Assembly: GCF_021647475.1 (NCBI RefSeq) | Contig: NZ_JAKIUR010000019.1 | Coordinates: 1-51,064 of the forward strand | Origin: Lutibacter sp. | GTDB lineage: Bacteria > Bacteroidota > Bacteroidia > Flavobacteriales > Flavobacteriaceae | Reading direction: 5' to 3' | Length of the DNA stretch: 51,064 nucleotides | Part shown: positions 9,401 to 17,803 of the stretch, one piece after another | Layout of the letters: every line of letters begins with the position of its first letter | Numbering within the stretch: position 1 is the first letter of the stretch | Notes under the pieces: generated by a model | Told to the model about the DNA's origin: nothing | The model's database searches: none | Seen by the model: the letters and a program-made list of their open reading frames with translations, nothing else | Translations under genes and position numbers: made by a program

Positions 9401-10438
9401 ACTTTCACTATTGAATGTTGTCAGCAAACACCTGATTGTGATTGTGGCGATTGGAAAACTAATTTTATTGGCATAAAAGGGTTTATTAAAGAAATACCTA
9501 AAGATCCTAAACTAAAAATATATACCCAACCTTATTTAGGCAAACAACTTAAATGCAGTGATGAAATAAAGCTGAAAAAAGGTGCTTATTATTCATTTAC
9601 AGCACCAACCTACATTTGTAATCCTAAGAATTGTGATGTAACCTATAAATGGGAAGTTGAAGATTCAAACGGAATTATACAATCGGGATTTGGTAAAACT
9701 TTTAACTATAATTTTAGTGCCGCAAATACATACACGGTAACATTTACACCAATTTGTGGTGGTAAACGTTGTGCACCTTGTAAAATAACCGTGATTATTG
9801 AAAATCTTATTCAACATGACCCTGATCCAATTGGAATTCCTTATGAACTTCCTTCTAGCACAGGTGATGTTACCAACCCTAAAACTGGTGAAACATGGAT
9901 GAATAAAAATTTAGGAGCTACTCATGTAGCCACTAGCCCTACAGATTCTTTGGCTTATGGCGATTTATACCAATGGGGACGATTAACCGATGGTCATGAA
10001 AAAAGAACTAGTACAACTACTTCCACATTAAGCACTACAAATGTACCTGGACATAATAAGTTTATCGCTGTCCCAAGTAGTCCAGATTGGCGTGTGACAT
10101 CTAATAATAATTTATGGCAAGGTGTAAATGGTACTAATAACCCTTGCCCTAGCGGTTATAGAATTCCTACAGAAACAGAGCTAAATGCAGAACGATTAAG
10201 CTGGATTACTAATGATGCTGCCGGTGCATTTGCTTCACCTTTAAAATGGACGATGGCTGGGGCTAGAGCCACAAACGGTACTAGTGCCTATAACAATTAT
10301 AGAGCATTTTATTTATCTAGCGTTATTGATGTAAATCAAATAACGCCAAAAGGTTTAGTTTTCACTAGTACTAACGCATATATTTATCCCTATATAGGCA
10401 GAACTACTGGTGCAAGTGTTCGGTGTATTAAAAACTAG
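6452..10438 (+). CDS. Large surface protein with DUF11 repeats and FISUMP domain
   Basis: A 1328-aa secreted protein; the signal peptide ends near SFSYSQ (about 26). The order is: Ig-like N-terminal region; DUF11-type repeats at about 295-400, 465-560 and 615-710, each with the N-N/S-G-x-(V/G)-x-L signature (e.g. VYNNGNVPLTNLQITDN); the Cys-rich module shared with the preceding gene (about 747-884); an Ig-like part; a PKD-like domain (about 1045-1115); and a C-terminal FISUMP domain (about 1145-1328) with ETWMNKNLG, YGDLYQWGR, CPSGYRIPTE and SVRCIKN. FISUMP domains occur on Bacteroidota/Fibrobacter secreted proteins, with unproven function. No type IX sorting signal is seen at the C-terminus. 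A strong hairpin terminator follows. Confidence 0.85.
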   Translation: MKNKIYTIKTYMLLVFLVATSFSYSQISVNNTPNTATCNLNGNAVTISVPTEALTGDNIALNITLPGSYDAGCTKTVTITNSSNLVFQSSVAIPFTSIGSGIYQNTTPPTLAGNDGQNFNVFYKFPNYTTCNGTIGTFDVTVELDCTGVITTCTTSVNVIARADNYWSITKQFITGDLTCGASLWKIWLKHNNPNGAGLGTYHINGTITETPSVPIISGASFLINKDGYTNGQWQYQVKLQNCAPDGTVITNTANYNFTLGDGTCGTMTGTVTATSPPLAAPNASVLFQKYVSSSYTTNLTPGCDARYKIIVYNNGNVPLTNLQITDNLNIPGITITGMSLGGWSSSPTAVPSFPATTYTFDAPTGLILNPGYSQYIYIYFTINSSTSIGSTISNTANLSYSAVGTGTGTTGGGITPCPGVNCPTIDTAIQNTTAAVDFIVEAPKSIPSIKKCIVNPPNTLVPPIYQIGDIITYSVMIGNSGSGDLTTVINDAMGMPNQNLEILPSSITYDYYTNQSTGYKSYCNPYFSGATPVPPPFSVVADTTDLQNPTWTITSMPGICDYYKSNFLIVTFQAEILPQLHGTKTNTAVIPNGSGTLSSSVNYSIDEVGILAIKKEADAEIVENGQSFNYIITVSNNGSVPLDNMVITDLLPDCVSINGQIRIEDGIGTPITSTTSGNVVITVNPSSQIQPGDNFIITIPVTKSGGGNCCNESVSVTAKMITSGVELDANYGSPEAPAACVSGTECCDIDGFEASLTENNGNYSVNINGGAVPIQEVEISMVDYHVEYSNEDCKPDDLGNFGTLSSTTTTLANLLLNTSDNNTSSLTWLPGSPSVLNGSINLDIIDPLTLNLDCCEVTFSFCLKVRVKDVDCNVCEKIVCFSSDQLTEPEPCNIDIKDLGQSKTYCPGDSITLNWSGTTPSGSVDIGLFDNTNSVMYQVIATGISNAGTYTYTIPSNIPCDPARTWSFVIQDSEKLCSDRSTTFTIECCQQTPDCDCGDWKTNFIGIKGFIKEIPKDPKLKIYTQPYLGKQLKCSDEIKLKKGAYYSFTAPTYICNPKNCDVTYKWEVEDSNGIIQSGFGKTFNYNFSAANTYTVTFTPICGGKRCAPCKITVIIENLIQHDPDPIGIPYELPSSTGDVTNPKTGETWMNKNLGATHVATSPTDSLAYGDLYQWGRLTDGHEKRTSTTTSTLSTTNVPGHNKFIAVPSSPDWRVTSNNNLWQGVNGTNNPCPSGYRIPTETELNAERLSWITNDAAGAFASPLKWTMAGARATNGTSAYNNYRAFYLSSVIDVNQITPKGLVFTSTNAYIYPYIGRTTGASVRCIKN

Positions 10439-10458
10439 AAAAAATTATAAAAATTAAA

Positions 10459-10491
10459 AAAGAGTCGAGAAATATCTCGGCTCTTTTTTTT
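10459..10491 (+). terminator. Rho-independent terminator of the surface-protein operon
   Basis: A-run, then AAGAGTCGAGA / TCTCGGCTCTT with a short loop and one G-T pair, then eight T. It sits 20 bases after the stop codon. Confidence 0.9.
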
Positions 10492-10525
10492 GATTTGTCT
10501 AATTTAGCACTTTCAAAAATAACAT

Positions 10526-10975
10526 ATGGATTTCCAAATTACATTTAATACAAAATGGTCAGATTTTGATCCAAATAGACATATGCGTCACACGGCATAT
10601 AACGATTATGCCGCAGAAGTAAGAGTTCGTTTTTTTCAAAAACAAGGACTTTCTATTAATCAATTTGCTAAACTAAATATTGGTCCAGTTTTATTTAAAG
10701 AAGAAACTTCTTTTTTTAAAGAAATCCATATTGGAGAAAATATTACGGTTAATATGACTTTAGAGGAAAGTTCAAAAGGATTAGAACGTTGGAAATTTAG
10801 TCATCAAATCTTCAATGAAAAGGGTCAACTTGCTGCCGAAGTAAAAGTATATGGTGCTTGGATTGATTTACAAAAAAGAAAATTAATAGGTTTGCCAAAT
10901 ACCTTTCATCATATTTTCTACGATTTGCCAAAATCTGAAAACTTTAAAGAAATACTTCTTAAAAGTAAAAAATAG
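10526..10975 (+). CDS. Acyl-CoA thioesterase, 4HBT (hotdog) family
   Basis: A 149-aa single-hotdog protein, normal length for the YbgC/4-hydroxybenzoyl-CoA thioesterase group. The catalytic-region signature is seen near the start: W-S-D-F-D-P-N-R-H-M-R-H-T-A-Y-N-D-Y, where the Asp of the first DxD/N pattern is the usual catalytic acid and the His region binds substrate. It should hydrolyse a thioester such as an acyl-CoA in the cytoplasm; the actual acyl group cannot be told. It stands alone between two terminated units. The start ATG is the first in frame and gives the usual N-terminus. Confidence 0.85.
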   Translation: MDFQITFNTKWSDFDPNRHMRHTAYNDYAAEVRVRFFQKQGLSINQFAKLNIGPVLFKEETSFFKEIHIGENITVNMTLEESSKGLERWKFSHQIFNEKGQLAAEVKVYGAWIDLQKRKLIGLPNTFHHIFYDLPKSENFKEILLKSKK

Positions 10976-11089
10976 AAACACACTTTATTTCAAAATTTAC
11001 TTTTATATAAATGGTAATTATTTTTTTACTAAATTTATACCAACAATTAGTTATCATCCTTTAAATTAAACCATACACCTCATACTTAT

Positions 11090-14000
11090 ATGGTAGATAG
11101 TATTAAATACAAATATGATACTTCAAAATTATTATTTGTTGAAATAGATAAAAATGGTATTGTTACCTATGTTAATACTAAAACTTGTGAAGTTTTAAAT
11201 TATACTGAAGATGAAATTATTGGTAAAAATTGGTTTGAGAATTTTATTCCTGTAAACACAAAGGCTAAAACTTTGGAAGTTTCAAAGAAACTGTTAACCA
11301 ACAACTACAAAATAGTAACCTCACATGAAAATAAAGTTTTAACTAAAAATGGTAAAGAACTAGTTATACACTGGCATAATACTCCTATTTTTGATGACGA
11401 TTTTAACATTACTGGTCACCTAAGTTCAGGTATAAACTACACAAAAAAATTAGAGCTCACTAAAAATTTAGATAGAGCTAATAAGATAATTGAAAGAAGT
11501 AGTTCTCTTGCTATTTTATGGAAAAAAGCACCACATTGGCCTGTTGAGTTTATTTCAAAAAATGTAGCACAAATTTTAGGCTATTCAGAAAACGATTTTT
11601 TGTCTAGAACCGTTTTATATGAAAATATTATTCATCCTGAAGATATAAAAAGAGTAAGTAGTGAAGTAGCTTATTTTGAAGAAAAATTACTAAAGAAATT
11701 TACGCATAAACCCTATCGGTTAATCTGTAAAGATGGCACCGTAAAATGGTTTCATGACGAAACTAATATTATTGTAAGCAATGATGGTGAAACAACACAT
11801 TATGATGGCGTTTTAACCGATATCACTAAATCTAAAAACGCTGAAAATAAACTCAAAAAACAGCATAAAATGATGGAAACTATTTTAGCAGCTTTTGATG
11901 ATGGAGTTTATATGAGCGATGAAAATTATAATATATCCTATTTAAATAAAGGAATGATTAAAAAAATAGGATATAATGCGATTGGAGATAAATGCCATAA
12001 AGCTATTCATAATTTAGAGCAACCTTGCTCATGGTGTTATTTTAATGATTTAAAAGAATTTGGTAAAAGTAACTCTATAGAAGTTAAACTTAAAGATAAT
12101 TACTATATCGTTACTTCTGTTTTGCTAGAAAACAATTCCAAAATGACAGTTTATCATGACATTACAAAAACAAAAAAATTAAAAAAACAATTACAGTTAA
12201 AAAATAAAGAATTAACGGCTATTAATGAAAATCTTACCCTTGAAAAAGAAAAGTTTAAAGATATTGTTGAAAATACTGGAGAGTGGATTTGGGAAGTGGA
12301 TTTAAACGGTGATTTTACTTATAGTAATGATTTAGTTGAACAAATTAGTGGTTATAAAGCTAATGAAATTATATCAAAAAATATTTTTCATTTTGTTAAT
12401 AAGAAATATGAAGAAAAATTAATCGAAAATTTTAAAAATTATATTTCGAAAAAACAAGGCTGGCATAATATTGAAGTTAAGTTTAAACATAAAAATGGCT
12501 CTTTAATATATATTCAAAGTAATGCAGTAGCAATTATCAATAAAAAAGGAATCATAAAAGGGTTTAGAGGTGTCAACCTTGATATTACCAGGCGAAAACT
12601 TGAAGAAAAAGAAAAAGAAAAATTATTGATTGCCGTTGAGCAAAGTGCAAATACTATTGTAATTACGGACAGTAAAGGCAATATTGAATACACCAACCCA
12701 AAATTTACAAAAATTACCGGCTATACTGCAAAAGAGGCTTTAGGGAAAAACCCTAGAATTTTAAAATCGGGCAAACAACCTGATCAATATTATGCTTCTA
12801 TGTGGAAAACCATTAGCAGTGGCAAAACCTGGCATGGAGAATTTTTAAATAAAGCAAAAAATGATAACTTATTTTGGGAACAGGTAACCATAACTCCTAT
12901 AAAAAATAAGAATAATAAAATAACCAATTATATTGCTATAAAAGAAGACATTACTTTACAAAAAAAAGCAAGATTAGAACTAAGCAAATCTTTTGATAAA
13001 CTAAAGGTTAATGAAACCTATTTAAGCAACATTCTACAAACTGCCGACGAAGGTTTTTGGGTTATTGATAACAATGCATATACCGTTGATTTAAACACAA
13101 AAATGTGTAGAATTTTAGGACTTCCAAAATATAAAATAATTGGTAAATCTATTTATGAATTTGTAAACGAACAAAATACTACCATTTTTAAAGAACAAAT
13201 AAAACTTAGAACATTCGGTAAATCAAGTTCTTACGAAATTGAATTAACTACTAATAAAGGAAAACAAATACCTTGTTTTTTTAGAACTTCACCTTTATTT
13301 GATAAACAACAAAATAAAAAAGGTTCTTTTGCCTTTGTAACTGATATTTCTATAATTAAAAAAACTTATAAAATATTAGAGAATAAAAATTTGAAATTAA
13401 ATGAATTAAGCACTCAACTATCTGAAAAAAACAGACTATTATTTGAAAATACTCAACGTTTTAAAAATTTGTTTGATAAAAATCCAATAGCACTCTGGGA
13501 AGAAGATTTTTCGGAAGTGAAAAAATTACTTAATAAAATAGAAAAAAAAGGACACAACATTAAAACCTATTTAAATGAAAATCCAGATTTTGTTTTAAAA
13601 TGTGTTTCAAAAGTAAAAGTTATCAATGTAAATGATGCTGCTGTTGAGCTGTTCGAGGTGCAATCTAAAGAAGAATTATTAACGGGTTTTGGCGATAATT
13701 TTACAGAAAAATCACTACATACATTTAAAGAAGAACTAATTGATATTTATAAAAATAAAGAAGATATTGTTCATGAAACAGATATCTTTAAAAAAGATGG
13801 TACTATTATTAACGCAATCATGCGTATTGTACAAATTGAAAATAATAGAACTATCGTTTCAATTAGCGATATAACCGAAATAAATAAAGCCAAAGAAAAG
13901 GCCGAAGAAAGCAACCGTTTAAAAACCGAATTTTTAAATAACATGTCTCATGAAATTAGAACTCCAATGAACGGCATTTTAGGATTTACAGATTTATTGG

Positions 14001-15022
14001 CTAATGATGACGTATCCCCTGAAAAAAGAAAAAATTTTATTCAAATTATTCAAAACAGTGGAAAACAACTTTTACACGTAATTGATGATATTTTAGAAAT
14101 ATCAAGATTAGGAACCAAACAGGTTACCATACAAAAAAGTGAAGTAAATATTAACAACTTAATGGTTGAATTGTTTTCAATTTTTGATATAAAAGCAAAG
14201 GAAACAGGTATTCCTATTTATCTCAATAAAGCACTCTCAGATAAAGAAAGTATTGTGCTAACAGATTCACTTAAACTTAATAAAATTCTAGGAAATCTTT
14301 TAGAAAACGCTTATAAATTTACGAATAGTGGTTTTATCGAATTTGGATATAAACTGAATAATAACACGCTAGACTTTTATGTAAAAGATACAGGCATCGG
14401 CATTAAACCAGAAAAACAAGAAAGTATATTTGAACGATTTTCACAAGAAGAAAAAGAATTATCTAAAAAATTTGGTGGTTTAGGTTTAGGTTTATCAATT
14501 GCCAAAGAAAATACAGAGCTTTTAGGAGGAAAAATTACGTTAGAGTCTGTAAAAGGTATTGGTTCCACATTTACAGTTAGTATTCCATACAAACCAGTTC
14601 AGGGAAAAAATAGTACCAATATCATTAAAGAAAAACAATCTAAAAAAACAAAATGTACTATTTTAATTGTTGAAGATGAACAAGTAAATTATATGTTTTT
14701 AGAAACCTTACTTTTAGATGTCCTTAAATTCGATTGTATTTTACACCATGCTAAAAACGGACAAGAAGCTGTTGATTTTTGTCATTCAAATTCAAACATC
14801 GATTTAATTTTAATGGACTTAAAAATGCCAGTTCTAAATGGGTTTGAAGCTACTAAAATTATTAAAGCTATCCATCCAAAAATTCCAATTATTGCTCAAA
14901 CAGCATACTCCACAGATGATGATAAAAAAAGAACTTTTAATGCAGGTTGTAATGAATTTATTAGTAAACCAATTTCTAAAGAGAATTTATTAGAAGTTTT
15001 AGGTAAATACTTAAAGATTTAA
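11090..15022 (+). CDS. Hybrid sensor histidine kinase with about seven PAS domains
   Basis: A 1310-aa cytoplasmic protein without membrane segments. PAS or PAS-like units lie at about 8-115, 135-255, 262-365, 395-510, 515-640, 650-765 and 795-940. The third has an unusual Cys cluster (CHKAIHNLEQPCSWC, around 305-319), which could bind metal or respond to redox (inference). Then come HisKA with phospho-acceptor His954 (NMSHEIRTPMNG), HATPase with the N box LLENAYKF, G1 DTGIGI and G2 GLGLGLSIA, and a C-terminal receiver with Asp1243 (LILMDLKMP) and the Lys of FISKPIS. The phosphorelay would need a separate Hpt protein and output regulator, none of which is nearby. No dedicated output gene sits in the operon. 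Confidence 0.92.
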   Translation: MVDSIKYKYDTSKLLFVEIDKNGIVTYVNTKTCEVLNYTEDEIIGKNWFENFIPVNTKAKTLEVSKKLLTNNYKIVTSHENKVLTKNGKELVIHWHNTPIFDDDFNITGHLSSGINYTKKLELTKNLDRANKIIERSSSLAILWKKAPHWPVEFISKNVAQILGYSENDFLSRTVLYENIIHPEDIKRVSSEVAYFEEKLLKKFTHKPYRLICKDGTVKWFHDETNIIVSNDGETTHYDGVLTDITKSKNAENKLKKQHKMMETILAAFDDGVYMSDENYNISYLNKGMIKKIGYNAIGDKCHKAIHNLEQPCSWCYFNDLKEFGKSNSIEVKLKDNYYIVTSVLLENNSKMTVYHDITKTKKLKKQLQLKNKELTAINENLTLEKEKFKDIVENTGEWIWEVDLNGDFTYSNDLVEQISGYKANEIISKNIFHFVNKKYEEKLIENFKNYISKKQGWHNIEVKFKHKNGSLIYIQSNAVAIINKKGIIKGFRGVNLDITRRKLEEKEKEKLLIAVEQSANTIVITDSKGNIEYTNPKFTKITGYTAKEALGKNPRILKSGKQPDQYYASMWKTISSGKTWHGEFLNKAKNDNLFWEQVTITPIKNKNNKITNYIAIKEDITLQKKARLELSKSFDKLKVNETYLSNILQTADEGFWVIDNNAYTVDLNTKMCRILGLPKYKIIGKSIYEFVNEQNTTIFKEQIKLRTFGKSSSYEIELTTNKGKQIPCFFRTSPLFDKQQNKKGSFAFVTDISIIKKTYKILENKNLKLNELSTQLSEKNRLLFENTQRFKNLFDKNPIALWEEDFSEVKKLLNKIEKKGHNIKTYLNENPDFVLKCVSKVKVINVNDAAVELFEVQSKEELLTGFGDNFTEKSLHTFKEELIDIYKNKEDIVHETDIFKKDGTIINAIMRIVQIENNRTIVSISDITEINKAKEKAEESNRLKTEFLNNMSHEIRTPMNGILGFTDLLANDDVSPEKRKNFIQIIQNSGKQLLHVIDDILEISRLGTKQVTIQKSEVNINNLMVELFSIFDIKAKETGIPIYLNKALSDKESIVLTDSLKLNKILGNLLENAYKFTNSGFIEFGYKLNNNTLDFYVKDTGIGIKPEKQESIFERFSQEEKELSKKFGGLGLGLSIAKENTELLGGKITLESVKGIGSTFTVSIPYKPVQGKNSTNIIKEKQSKKTKCTILIVEDEQVNYMFLETLLLDVLKFDCILHHAKNGQEAVDFCHSNSNIDLILMDLKMPVLNGFEATKIIKAIHPKIPIIAQTAYSTDDDKKRTFNAGCNEFISKPISKENLLEVLGKYLKI

Positions 15023-15045
15023 ATTATTTTTGAAAATAATTTTTT
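15021..15045 (+). terminator. AT-only hairpin after the hybrid kinase gene
   Basis: AAATTATTTT and AAAATAATTT form a 10-bp stem with a 2-base loop followed by T. It contains no GC pair, so termination would be weak; it could equally be a chance AT palindrome. Confidence 0.3.
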
Positions 15046-15070
15046 AAGAAACAAAAAATTTATAAATCTC

Positions 15071-15631
15071 ATGAATAAAATTTTTATAATTATTTTTATA
15101 CTAACTTCTACTATTGCATTTTCGCAACAAAAAGGGAGTCACTCTGGCAATGGTAATTTTCATGTAAATGTAAAAAAATTGGCAGGTATTGTTCCTTATG
15201 ATAGTGATGAGGTTATAAAAAGAATAAAAGTAAAAAAGTCTGAAAATAAGATTATTGTTGAACAAGCTATTGATAAGTACAACCAAAAAATTAATGAACT
15301 CAAAATTTTTAATACAGATATTTTTACTTCTGTAAAACTTTTTATAAATCAAAAAAGCCAAGAAGCAAAATTAAGTAATGACATTAACATACTTAAAGAA
15401 GCAAAAATAAAAGTAGATGAAACCTTGCAACCTTTAAAAGATAAAGTAGCCAAAGCTCAAAATGTTTTAGATAAAGAATTTAAAATCCGGTTAAATGCAA
15501 AACAATTAAAAGCTTGGTCAAAATACGTAAAACGCAAAAAAGAAGCATTAAAACCTAAAGCACCTTCCAGACCTCCAATGCAAAACCAAGGAATGAGAAG
15601 TAGAAGAGGACAAGGTATGAACAGATATTAA
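15071..15631 (+). CDS. Small secreted basic helical protein
   Basis: A 186-aa protein with a signal peptide ending IAFSQQ (about 17-19). The mature part is Lys-rich and mostly helical, with probable coiled coils at about 55-150, and a Pro/Arg/Gly-rich tail (PSRPPMQNQGMRSRRGQG). The layout recalls periplasmic Spy/LTXXQ-like chaperone proteins, which are also small, helical and Lys/Gln/Met-rich, but I do not see a clear LTxxQ motif, so no family is claimed. It lies 48 bases after the hybrid kinase stop and may be read with it. A terminator follows. Confidence 0.6.
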   Translation: MNKIFIIIFILTSTIAFSQQKGSHSGNGNFHVNVKKLAGIVPYDSDEVIKRIKVKKSENKIIVEQAIDKYNQKINELKIFNTDIFTSVKLFINQKSQEAKLSNDINILKEAKIKVDETLQPLKDKVAKAQNVLDKEFKIRLNAKQLKAWSKYVKRKKEALKPKAPSRPPMQNQGMRSRRGQGMNRY

Positions 15632-15661
15632 TCTATCCTGAAATTTTGACTTAAAATAAAA

Positions 15662-15690
15662 AAGCTTCTCAAAAATGAGAAACTTTTTTT
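15662..15690 (+). terminator. Terminator after the small secreted protein
   Basis: AAGCTTCTCA / TGAGAAACTT, a 10-bp stem with one mismatch, 4-base loop, then seven T. Confidence 0.8.
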
Positions 15691-15708
15691 GTGCGGGCGG
15701 AGAGACTC
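15690..15708. repeat. Copied 3' tail of tRNA-Leu
   Basis: These 19 bases are identical to 15808-15826, the 3' acceptor/T-arm end of the tRNA-Leu gene plus its flank, 118 bases away in the same orientation. After this the two copies diverge completely. It may be the remnant of a lost second tRNA or an old attachment-site duplicate. Confidence 0.7.
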
Positions 15709-15777
15709 CCTTCGGCTACGTTCAGGATAAACTTCTCATCTCTCCTTTCCTATTTAATATCAACCATCTTTATTCAA

Positions 15778-15806
15778 CAAAAAAAGCCCTCCATTTCTGA
15801 AGAGCT
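15778..15806 (-). terminator. Terminator of tRNA-Leu
   Basis: On the minus strand AGCTCTTC / GGAGGGCT (8 pairs including two G-T) with a 6-base loop and a T-run follow directly on the tRNA 3' end. Confidence 0.7.
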
Positions 15807-15809
15807 CTG

Positions 15810-15891
15810 TGCGGGCGGAGAGACTCGAACTCTCACACCTCGCGGCACTAGATCCTAAGTCTAGCGTGTCTACCAATTCCACCACGCCCGC
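15810..15891 (-). tRNA. tRNA-Leu, anticodon UAG
   Basis: A class II tRNA of 82 bases with a 7-bp acceptor stem (GCGGGCG/CGCCCGC), the usual TGGTAGAC D-arm, anticodon arm CTAGA-CTTAGGA-TCTAG with anticodon TAG, a long variable arm, and the T-loop GTTCGAGTC. The discriminator base is A. CCA is not encoded (ACA follows), as usual for this phylum. It reads CUN leucine codons. Confidence 0.97.
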
Positions 15892-15907
15892 TTTTTAATT
15901 GCAGTTG

Positions 15908-15937
15908 CAAATATACACAATACTTATTATTTGCAAA
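15908..15937 (-). promoter_or_regulatory. Promoter of tRNA-Leu
   Basis: Both Bacteroidota boxes are present on the minus strand: TTTG (15937-15934), an 18-base spacer, then TATATTTG (15915-15908). The tRNA 5' end lies 16 bases downstream of the -7 box. Confidence 0.8.
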
Positions 15938-15983
15938 GTACTTGTTAATTTTTTTTATAAGGTATTTATCGAATAATAATTGC

Positions 15984-15991
15984 TATTTTTG
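15984..15991 (+). promoter_or_regulatory. -7 box for the M20 dipeptidase gene
   Basis: TATTTTTG matches TAnnTTTG, 22 bases before the start codon. No clear -33 TTTG is seen. Confidence 0.5.
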
Positions 15992-16013
15992 AAAGTATAA
16001 AACACATCTAATT

Positions 16014-17402
16014 ATGAAAAATTTAAAATCTTATATCACTCAAAATAAAGAACAACTTCTTAATGAATTAATTGAATTACTCAAAATACCTTCAATTAGT
16101 GCAGATTCTGAATACCAACCAGCGATTTTAAAAACGGCTGAAGCAGTTGAAAAAGCCTTACAAAATGCAGGCTGTTCTAAAGTTGAAGTTTGCGAAACAC
16201 CAGGAAACCCAATTGTTTATGGCGAAAAAATTATCGATAAAAATTTACCCACTATTTTAGTTTACGGACATTATGATGTGCAACCTGCAGACCCAATTGA
16301 ACTTTGGGATTCACCTCCTTTTGAACCAATAATTAAAAAAACTAAAACTCATCCTGATGGAGCTATTTATGCTCGTGGTGCTTGTGATGATAAAGGTCAA
16401 ATGTATATGCACGTAAAAGCATTAGAATATATGACCAAAAACAATAACTTACCTTGTAACGTAAAATTTATGATTGAAGGTGAAGAAGAAGTTGGTTCTA
16501 CTAGTTTAGGCTGGTTTGTTAAAAGAAATCATGAAAAATTAGCTAACGATATCATTTTAATTTCCGATACTGGTATGATTTCTAATACGCAACCTTCCAT
16601 AACTACAGGTTTACGCGGATTGAGTTATGTTGAAGTTGAAGTTACAGGTCCTAATCGTGATTTACATTCTGGATTATACGGTGGTGCTGTAGCAAATCCT
16701 ATAAATATTTTGACTAAAATGATTGCTTCTTTACACGATGAAAACAATCACATTACCATTCCTGGGTTTTATGATAAAGTGGAAGAATTATCTGCCAAAG
16801 AACGTGCCGAAATGGCAAAAGCTCCTTTTTCACTAGAAGAATATAAAAAAGCATTAGATATTGATGAAGTTTATGGCGAAACTGGTTACACCACCAACGA
16901 ACGAAACTCAATTCGCCCAACCTTAGATGTTAACGGAATTTGGGGAGGTTATACTGGTGAAGGTGCAAAAACCGTAATTGCTAGTAAAGCGTATGCTAAA
17001 ATTTCAATGCGTTTAGTTCCTAATCAAGATTGGAAAGAAATTACCAAACTATTTAAAAAGCACTTTGAAAGTATTGCTCCAAAAGCAGTAAAAATTAAAG
17101 TTACTGAACATCACGGCGGACAAGGTTATGTTACGCCAATTGATACTGTTGCCTACCAAGCTGCAAGTAAAGCCTACACCGATACTTTTGGAGTTACACC
17201 AATTCCACAACGTTCAGGCGGAAGTATTCCAATTGTAGCCCTATTTGAAGATGAATTAAAAAGTAAATCCATTTTAATGGGATTTGGATTAGATAGCGAT
17301 GCTATTCATTCTCCAAACGAACATTTTGGAGTATTTAATTACTTAAAAGGAATTGAAACTATTCCGTTGTTTTACAAATATTACACGGAAACGAGTAAGT
17401 AA
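16014..17402 (+). CDS. M20 family metallo-dipeptidase
   Basis: A 462-aa cytoplasmic dipeptidase of the CNDP/DapE-like M20 family, normal length. Metal-site motifs are VYGHYDVQP (His and Asp, about 83-91), GACDDKGQMY (bridging Asp, about 123), EGEEEVGS (catalytic Glu and metal Glu, about 157-164), an Asp in ISDTGM, and the final His of AIHSPNEHFG (about 440). The lid domain occupies roughly 200-310 with the usual GLRGLSYVEVEV start. It should cleave dipeptides, e.g. Cys-Gly or X-His types; specificity cannot be read. It has no signal peptide. Its own TAnnTTTG box lies upstream and it converges with the phnA-like gene across a repeat island. Confidence 0.92.
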   Translation: MKNLKSYITQNKEQLLNELIELLKIPSISADSEYQPAILKTAEAVEKALQNAGCSKVEVCETPGNPIVYGEKIIDKNLPTILVYGHYDVQPADPIELWDSPPFEPIIKKTKTHPDGAIYARGACDDKGQMYMHVKALEYMTKNNNLPCNVKFMIEGEEEVGSTSLGWFVKRNHEKLANDIILISDTGMISNTQPSITTGLRGLSYVEVEVTGPNRDLHSGLYGGAVANPINILTKMIASLHDENNHITIPGFYDKVEELSAKERAEMAKAPFSLEEYKKALDIDEVYGETGYTTNERNSIRPTLDVNGIWGGYTGEGAKTVIASKAYAKISMRLVPNQDWKEITKLFKKHFESIAPKAVKIKVTEHHGGQGYVTPIDTVAYQAASKAYTDTFGVTPIPQRSGGSIPIVALFEDELKSKSILMGFGLDSDAIHSPNEHFGVFNYLKGIETIPLFYKYYTETSK

Positions 17403-17486
17403 TAAAATGCTGTTTAATAAATCTTTGAAAGTGTCATTCTTAACAATATCACACTGAACACAATTGAAGAATATCATATTAAATAT

Positions 17487-17598
17487 GTCATTGCGAAGTT
17501 TTTAAAAAAAACTGTGGCAATCTGTTTCTTTGGATGAGATTGCCACGTCGTTTTACTCCTCACAATAACGAACAAATGTCACACTGAGCTTGTCGAAG
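17487..17598. repeat. REP-type unit, copy 1 (112 bp)
   Basis: Starts GTCATTGCGAAG and ends GAGCTTGTCGAAG. It is identical to 17693-17803 except for one A in an A-run. It contains TGGCAATCTG and AGATTGCCAC, which pair as a hairpin. Confidence 0.85.
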
Positions 17599-17692
17599 AA
17601 TCTATTTAAAAACACCCAAAAGGTCCCTCAAGGGGACAATGCTTGTTAAGGAACAGTTATGCTGAGTGCAGGAAGAATCTCTTATTAAATAC

Positions 17693-17803
17693 GTCATTGC
17701 GAAGTTTTTAAAAAAACTGTGGCAATCTGTTTCTTTGGATGAGATTGCCACGTCGTTTTACTCCTCACAATAACGAACAAATGTCACACTGAGCTTGTCG
17801 AAG
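17693..17803. repeat. REP-type unit, copy 2 (111 bp)
   Basis: Direct repeat of 17487-17598, 206 bases downstream, differing by one base in a homopolymer. Such near-identity points to a recent copy event. Confidence 0.85.

Noticed and set aside
11090..15022. Diversity-generating or phage-defence system
   Set aside because: No reverse transcriptase, template repeat, nuclease-helicase or toxin gene was found anywhere in the window; the hybrid kinase is an ordinary signalling protein.
15101..15361. 86-codon minus-strand frame in the small secreted protein gene
   Set aside because: Antisense shadow; the forward frame has a good signal peptide and a terminator.
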